DNA of 64,000 nt, taken from the NCBI GenBank assembly GCA_021770245.1, contig JAETRI010000009.1:38884-102883 (forward strand), read 5' to 3'. Origin of the DNA: Lachnospiraceae bacterium (GTDB lineage Bacteria > Bacillota > Clostridia > Lachnospirales > Lachnospiraceae). This document shows, one piece after another, positions 60,047-64,000 of the stretch. The notes beneath the pieces were generated by a model. The model saw nothing but the letters and a program-made list of their open reading frames with translations, searched no databases and was not told the DNA's origin. The number at the start of each line of letters is the position of its first letter. Position 1 is the first letter of the stretch. The position numbers and the translations under genes were made by a program.

Positions 60047-61222
60047 TTATCCCTGCTCCTCTACCGGTTCCTCAATGGCGATGGCAGAATACACCCTAGT
60101 CAGTGCGCCGGAGCATCTGGTCTCCAGCAGGGACTTCTCCTGGTTGAAATCAATGTCGAACTGGGTGAAGTGAGTTACTTCGCCACCCTTAGTCGCGCCC
60201 AGGGAATAGTCTGCCAGATTCGCAATGATACCCAACAATTTCTTCGTCTTGTTTTCGGACGTGGTCCGGGTCTTGCCCTCGAACTGTTCTGCCGTCACAA
60301 TCTCTCCCACGTTCAAGGAAGAGGCCAGCTCCGCCTTAGACGAATAGATCCGTCTTCCGTTCATGTCTCTTGCCAACAGCATGACATTCAGCATATGGGG
60401 CGTGCAGAAGAAATCGGGGGTGCCGGTGCCCTTGTACTTTTCTCTTGCATACAGGACGGTATTGATGAGTGCCTCGGCCAAGATGTAGTTGAGTCCGAAA
60501 CTTACGCCGGTGTTCGTCCCCTGAAGCTCTTTCTTCGCTGCTTCCACGTCCAGATCCACGTGCAGAGTATACAGATCGTCATCGAGCCAGATAGGTCTGA
60601 TGTGCTCCGGCGAAATCTTATCCGCATCGCCCTCATCGCGGCCATCTCCCAGCATGATTGCCGTGGCCAGTTCTTCGTTCAGCATCATCCTGTCGATGTT
60701 GTACAGGTACTGCACATAGTCAAGATCCGTGATATCCACGATGTCATCTCTATGCAGGGCGTTCTTTACATACACCGTCTGGGGATCGGTGGTTCTTCTG
60801 ACCAGCTTGAAGTTTCCGGTCAGCTTCTTCTCCTTGCCTTTCTCGTATCCCTTTGCCCTCAGGGCATCGATATTGCGGATGTCCACCTGCCCAGTCCTGA
60901 TTCTGGAAATGGGGCTCTTGTGCACTTTCCTCATGACAACGGAAATCCACCCCTGGTCACTGGTAATCAGCTCCGGAGCGCCGGGTCTCACATCCTTGTA
61001 CTCGGGGAACAACAGGGTGACATTTCCGTCACCGGTCTGTACAAACCCGCTGCTTGTAGCATCATGCTGAAGCGTGAGGTTATTCTCGTCGGCATAGATC
61101 TGGAGTGCAGTCTGCAGGCTCCCCACCTGGTTGTTCTTTGCCAGGGAAATAATCGCTTCCCCATCGGCATGGCTCAGGATATCCGTTCTCGCCTGCTTCT
61201 GATCGAATACGTTATGTTTCAT
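60047..61222 (-). CDS. Probable nested major capsid protein from internal start
   Basis: Inside the fusion frame, minus-strand aaaaaaggaggtaatgagacc directly precedes an in-frame ATG at 61222. That is a perfect AGGAGGT Shine-Dalgarno with nine to ten bases of spacing. Translation from it would give a 391-residue capsid protein of normal size for HK97-type phages, without the protease. The codons making the site encode KKGGNET in the linker, so the linker also carries the translation signal. This could supply many capsid subunits per protease fusion. Not shown experimentally; the alternative is that only the fusion is made and later cleaved. Confidence 0.8.
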   Translation of the reverse strand: MKHNVFDQKQARTDILSHADGEAIISLAKNNQVGSLQTALQIYADENNLTLQHDATSSGFVQTGDGNVTLLFPEYKDVRPGAPELITSDQGWISVVMRKVHKSPISRIRTGQVDIRNIDALRAKGYEKGKEKKLTGNFKLVRRTTDPQTVYVKNALHRDDIVDITDLDYVQYLYNIDRMMLNEELATAIMLGDGRDEGDADKISPEHIRPIWLDDDLYTLHVDLDVEAAKKELQGTNTGVSFGLNYILAEALINTVLYAREKYKGTGTPDFFCTPHMLNVMLLARDMNGRRIYSSKAELASSLNVGEIVTAEQFEGKTRTTSENKTKKLLGIIANLADYSLGATKGGEVTHFTQFDIDFNQEKSLLETRCSGALTRVYSAIAIEEPVEEQG

Positions 61223-61909
61223 GGTCTCATTACCTCCTTTTTTCTCTTCCTCTTTTTTCTTGTCATCGGGGGCATCCTTCTGGGACATAATCTCCCCAAC
61301 AACAGCATAGAAAACATCTTTCTGTTTTTTGTTGAAAGTTTTGATGACGTCCTCGATGGTCTCATCATCTTCGCCATCCTTCTTATCCGGATTTTTATCT
61401 TTATCATCCGGATTATCACTGCCACCGTCTTCGTCCTCTTTCTTGGTGTCGGAATGATAGAGGCTGATCGGTTCTCCGGTGTAGATAATCGCCTCACCAT
61501 CCGCATCGTCACCATGAGAAAGCGCTACCGTATCGATGAACGCCCCAGGATTTGCTCCCGCCAGTACGAGGCTGACTTCTCGAATAGCACCGTGGAGTAC
61601 ATTGGACGCACGCTCACGAAGCTGATTCGCAAAGATGGATAACGCTGAAACATCTCCGTGTTCCACCAGAAGCTTTGCGTTCCTACCCTGCTCGGTATCG
61701 TTGAATGTGCAGTATGCATATACGCCGTCTGCACGGTTCTCCAACAATGCATGTCCGAGAACATTAAACGGTCCATTGTGCTGGTGGTTCCATACGAGTG
61801 GAACCGTCTGCCCATCGTTATCCTTGAATGCATCCTTCAGGATGGTTCTCCCATCAGAGCATTTCAGGTTATTCCGGGTAGCCCAGCCACTAAAGTCGAA
61901 TTTCTTCAT
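60047..61909 (-). CDS. Prohead protease fused to HK97-type major capsid protein
   Basis: The 620-residue product is a protease (about 1-150) joined to a capsid. The protease part has NHQHNGPFNVLGHALLENRADGVYAYCTFNDTEQG (likely catalytic histidine), then HGDVSALSIFANQL (likely catalytic serine) and GAIREVSLVLAGANPGAFIDTV. A Lys/Asp/Glu-rich linker (about 155-228) follows. The capsid domain starts near residue 230 (MKHNVFDQKQARTDILSHADGEA...). Conserved capsid blocks include LFPEYKDVRPGAPELIT and TQFDIDFNQEKSLLETRCSGALT. Usually these are two genes. Confidence 0.92.
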   Translation of the reverse strand: MKKFDFSGWATRNNLKCSDGRTILKDAFKDNDGQTVPLVWNHQHNGPFNVLGHALLENRADGVYAYCTFNDTEQGRNAKLLVEHGDVSALSIFANQLRERASNVLHGAIREVSLVLAGANPGAFIDTVALSHGDDADGEAIIYTGEPISLYHSDTKKEDEDGGSDNPDDKDKNPDKKDGEDDETIEDVIKTFNKKQKDVFYAVVGEIMSQKDAPDDKKKEEEKKGGNETMKHNVFDQKQARTDILSHADGEAIISLAKNNQVGSLQTALQIYADENNLTLQHDATSSGFVQTGDGNVTLLFPEYKDVRPGAPELITSDQGWISVVMRKVHKSPISRIRTGQVDIRNIDALRAKGYEKGKEKKLTGNFKLVRRTTDPQTVYVKNALHRDDIVDITDLDYVQYLYNIDRMMLNEELATAIMLGDGRDEGDADKISPEHIRPIWLDDDLYTLHVDLDVEAAKKELQGTNTGVSFGLNYILAEALINTVLYAREKYKGTGTPDFFCTPHMLNVMLLARDMNGRRIYSSKAELASSLNVGEIVTAEQFEGKTRTTSENKTKKLLGIIANLADYSLGATKGGEVTHFTQFDIDFNQEKSLLETRCSGALTRVYSAIAIEEPVEEQG

Positions 61910-61926
61910 TTTGAATTTTCCTCCTT

Positions 61927-63183
61927 CTATGTCTGGTTGTTTTCTTCTACTGTTTCTTCAGGTGTGGCATCCGCAGGACTTTCCTTATCCGCGGCCGATT
62001 CGCTCAGGTTCTTGTTGCGCAATTCATCGGCTTTCGGATCGTCCGACGGCTTCATGCCGATAACCTGCCGGATTTCGTTGGATGTCATAATCTCGTTTCT
62101 CGTAAACTTGTCTGCGATCTCAGAAATTTCAGACACAGGAACAAGCTTGAACGGATCTCTGAAGAATTCGATTGACTGCCGCTGAGACCGAGCGGTCTTG
62201 GTGAGAAACTTCCGTTTCATTTCGTCAGCGATTGCTGACAGGATAGGTTCAATCGTCCGATTGTAGTAGTTGAGCATCGTCTTCTCGTCCGCAGTACCAT
62301 CCAAAATTCCCTGAGTGATTCCCAACTGGCTGTACAGCATACTCGTCAGGTATTCAATCTGGGACATCAGATTGTTCTCGACGGGTCGATTCAGCTGCGT
62401 GATATGCTCTGTACCATCGGTATAAGCAATCCCATACTTCGATCCCCGTAATTGATCCTCTATGTCCTTACGCCGGTTCTCGGCCTGCCGGCGCCTCGCT
62501 TCGGTCTTGATAATATAAGGAAGCTGGATAATCAAATCCAATTTCCCGGAGCCGTTCTGTTCGTCAATCACATCTAACAGATTCAGCTTCCTGATCAGGC
62601 GCTGCATCGTGGAATTCGGTTCGTTGATAACCGCATAAAGCGGATTCTCAATAATTGCCACCGACTGCTTTGCCATAAGAATATCTTCTTTCTGGCCTGT
62701 CCGTTCGTTATAGACCCGGACGCGGACATGCTGCGGATACCACTCCAAAATCTGTCCTGTCCGCATAGCATCGATGTCAAAAGAGCCAGGAATCCCATCT
62801 CCCGGATCATCATCCGTGTCCGTCGGAACAATGGCCACGCACCCCTCATCCATCATAGACATGACAACATCCTGCAGAAATGCCCGCCCAGTCTGATCTG
62901 CATTGGCTTCAACTGTAAGGCGATTATTCAGCCCGGAATCGAGCGTCGCAAGAAAGCGATTATTCTCGTCCAAACGTACATGGAACATATCCACTGCGGC
63001 CACATCCATCGCAATCCGGTTATAAACCGATGTCACAATGGATCGTTCATTACCCCTTGAAAACCGCATCCTATCCGGGCGGAAAGAATATCCGATGCCA
63101 ATGTCCCGGTAACTCCTTGTAGGGTCTTTATTAAAGAAAGCATTCCAGGCATGTTTCAGTCTGGCTCCCATTGAAATCTCCAT
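61927..63183 (-). CDS. Portal protein
   Basis: The 418-residue protein (start 63183, ggaggaaaattcaaa upstream, rather than 63237) is an HK97-type portal: GYSFRPDRMRFSRGNERSIVTSVYNRIAMDVAAVDMFHVRLDE, GCVAIVPTDTDDDP, AENRRKDIEDQLRGSKYGIAYTDGTEHITQLNRPVENNLMSQIEYLTSMLYSQLGITQGILDGTADEKTMLNYYNRTIEPIL. It forms the twelve-subunit DNA gate. Its C-terminal tail is acidic and flexible (ESAADKESPADATPEE). It follows the terminase gene with an 8-base overlap region. Confidence 0.93.
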   Translation of the reverse strand: MEISMGARLKHAWNAFFNKDPTRSYRDIGIGYSFRPDRMRFSRGNERSIVTSVYNRIAMDVAAVDMFHVRLDENNRFLATLDSGLNNRLTVEANADQTGRAFLQDVVMSMMDEGCVAIVPTDTDDDPGDGIPGSFDIDAMRTGQILEWYPQHVRVRVYNERTGQKEDILMAKQSVAIIENPLYAVINEPNSTMQRLIRKLNLLDVIDEQNGSGKLDLIIQLPYIIKTEARRRQAENRRKDIEDQLRGSKYGIAYTDGTEHITQLNRPVENNLMSQIEYLTSMLYSQLGITQGILDGTADEKTMLNYYNRTIEPILSAIADEMKRKFLTKTARSQRQSIEFFRDPFKLVPVSEISEIADKFTRNEIMTSNEIRQVIGMKPSDDPKADELRNKNLSESAADKESPADATPEETVEENNQT

Positions 63184-63229
63184 TTTGAATTTTCCTCCAA
63201 TAAAAAAAAAAGAACCGCTTTCGCAATTC

Positions 63230-64000
63230 CTAATCAAATGCCTCTCTGTTCAGCTTGTAAGCTACAAATGCATCCATCATCGCGGCAACAGCGTCAATCT
63301 TGGCATCGTACCGTTTCTTAAGAAGCTTTCTGTTTCCGTTCGTGTCTTCCATAACAATGCAGTTTCCCATTGCAAATGTCATAAGTTCTTCATCAAACAG
63401 AAGCATTCTTTCTTCAGAAAGCTTCTTCAGCTCACCTAACGGTACCGATTCCGTTTTAGCTCCCTGGATAACCTTTTCTATACCAAAAGGACCATTCTCG
63501 GATTCCCATCTCGCAACGAAATCTTTTGCATTGTATGGGTCATAGCCGAAGCAACGTACATCATAGTCGCACTGAGCAATATGGTTATCCAAATCCTCGT
63601 AGACTTCCATCATGTCCAGTACGGTGCCAGGCATAACGATCAGACTACCCTCTGCTATGAATTGGTCATACTTCATGCGTATTGCAGCCGGAAGTTTCTT
63701 CAACGTCAGCTCCGTGATGTAATTGCGGGTCTTAACTCCGAAAGAGCCATTTGATAAAGGGAAAAGAAAAGTGAAAGAACAGAAATCATCCCCCTGGGAT
63801 AAATCCCCTCCGAGAGAACACGGCAGCTGCCAATAATCCCGCTTTTTATGCGGTAGCGTTTCCTCATAAGTAAAGTAATACGTGTATCCTTCCATCGGTA
63901 TGCCGAACCGCTTTGCCAGAATATCGTTCCTGGCTGCTGGTGCTTTTTCGGCTCTTTCCACATCCAGCTGATAGGTCTCATAGCTTACTGTTTTTCCGAT
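63230..64000 (-). CDS. terL: Terminase large subunit, C-terminal part (5' end beyond window)
   Basis: The frame stays open through base 64000 (IGKTVSYETYQLDVERAEKAP...), so the ORF track GTG at 63961 is internal. What is visible is the nuclease half: SLGGDLSQGDDFCSFTFLFPL with the first catalytic aspartate, FGYDPYNAKDFVARWESENGPFGIEKVIQG, and the closing KKRYDAKIDAVAAMMDAFVAYKLN with the last metal-binding aspartate. The N-terminal ATPase lies outside. The motor packs phage DNA into the head. Confidence 0.92.
   Translation of the reverse strand: MGKTVSYETYQLDVERAEKAPAARNDILAKRFGIPMEGYTYYFTYEETLPHKKRDYWQLPCSLGGDLSQGDDFCSFTFLFPLSNGSFGVKTRNYITELTLKKLPAAIRMKYDQFIAEGSLIVMPGTVLDMMEVYEDLDNHIAQCDYDVRCFGYDPYNAKDFVARWESENGPFGIEKVIQGAKTESVPLGELKKLSEERMLLFDEELMTFAMGNCIVMEDTNGNRKLLKKRYDAKIDAVAAMMDAFVAYKLNREAFD

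Larger units (their letters stand above)
39000..64000 (-). mobile_element. Prophage of siphovirus type, right end beyond window
   Basis: All genes from 39016 to the right edge lie on the minus strand in the standard order terminase, portal, protease/capsid, connectors, tail tube, chaperones, tape measure, distal tail, baseplate, receptor binding, holin. Head proteins are of HK97 type. The left boundary is set only by the switch from host operon to phage genes near 38983-39015; no attachment repeat or integrase is visible, so the integrase end must lie to the right. The element carries a diversity-generating retroelement. Confidence 0.95.

Noticed and set aside
60170-61642. 490-residue plus-strand ORF
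   Set aside because: Antisense to the protease/capsid gene, in a module where every gene is on the minus strand.
1-64000. CRISPR arrays, rRNA or tRNA genes
   Set aside because: No regularly spaced repeats with unique spacers and no cloverleaf with a CCA-type end were noticed; the tandem repeats at 6320 and in the tape measure have no spacers.

Overview
The window looks like a chromosome segment of a gut-type Gram-positive anaerobe of the Clostridia, most likely Lachnospiraceae. This is inferred from gene content (group IIC intron, T-box controlled ileS, oleate hydratase, NahK-type sugar kinase, sn-glycerol-1-phosphate dehydrogenase, CotH/VTC/DUF4956 cluster, phi-LC3-type holin), strong GGAGG ribosome sites and the style of the proteins. 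No rRNA or tRNA gene was seen, so the species cannot be named.

Region 1 (1-39,000) is host chromosome. In order: the end of a secreted FG-GAP protein; a group IIC intron inserted just after a palindrome; a two-component system with a secreted partner; a fused amidase/deacetylase; degV and pncB; a ClC transporter; a TetR regulator beside an oleate hydratase; a T-box/ileS/glgP transcription unit; a DsbA-like oxidoreductase, a VOC protein and an S66 peptidase; an A+T-richer arsR/permease/thioredoxin island; a broken cat gene; a glycosidase; glycerol-1-phosphate dehydrogenase divergent from a DeoR regulator; a lipoprotein; a two-domain polyphosphate kinase; nahK; and a cotH/VTC/DUF4956 operon. 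Several intergenic regions carry dispersed palindromic repeats of at least two families.

Region 2 (about 39,000 to beyond 64,000) is a tailed-phage prophage read entirely on the minus strand. From right to left: terminase (cut by the window), portal, a protease/major capsid fusion with an internal ribosome site, head-tail connectors, major tail protein, tail chaperone-like genes, an amidase, a gp10-like protein, a 2173-residue tape measure, distal tail and Gp37-like baseplate proteins, and receptor-binding proteins. It ends in a complete diversity-generating retroelement (DGR) followed by a holin and small tail proteins.

The DGR is the strongest finding. An 89-bp template repeat (TR) lies between an Avd-like gene and a reverse transcriptase carrying the DGR signature GxxLSQ. 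It matches an 89-bp variable repeat (VR) at the 3' end of the putative receptor-binding gene. All 17 differences fall on template adenines and none on the other 64 positions. A GC-rich hairpin sits just after the target stop codon. The target protein is therefore likely under adenine-directed hypermutation and may retarget the phage.

Other points worth a look: the capsid gene nested inside a protease/capsid fusion; a probable AUU start for the VTC-domain gene; polyphosphate-linked enzymes in two nearby operons; and a lipoprotein gene whose end runs antisense into deoR.
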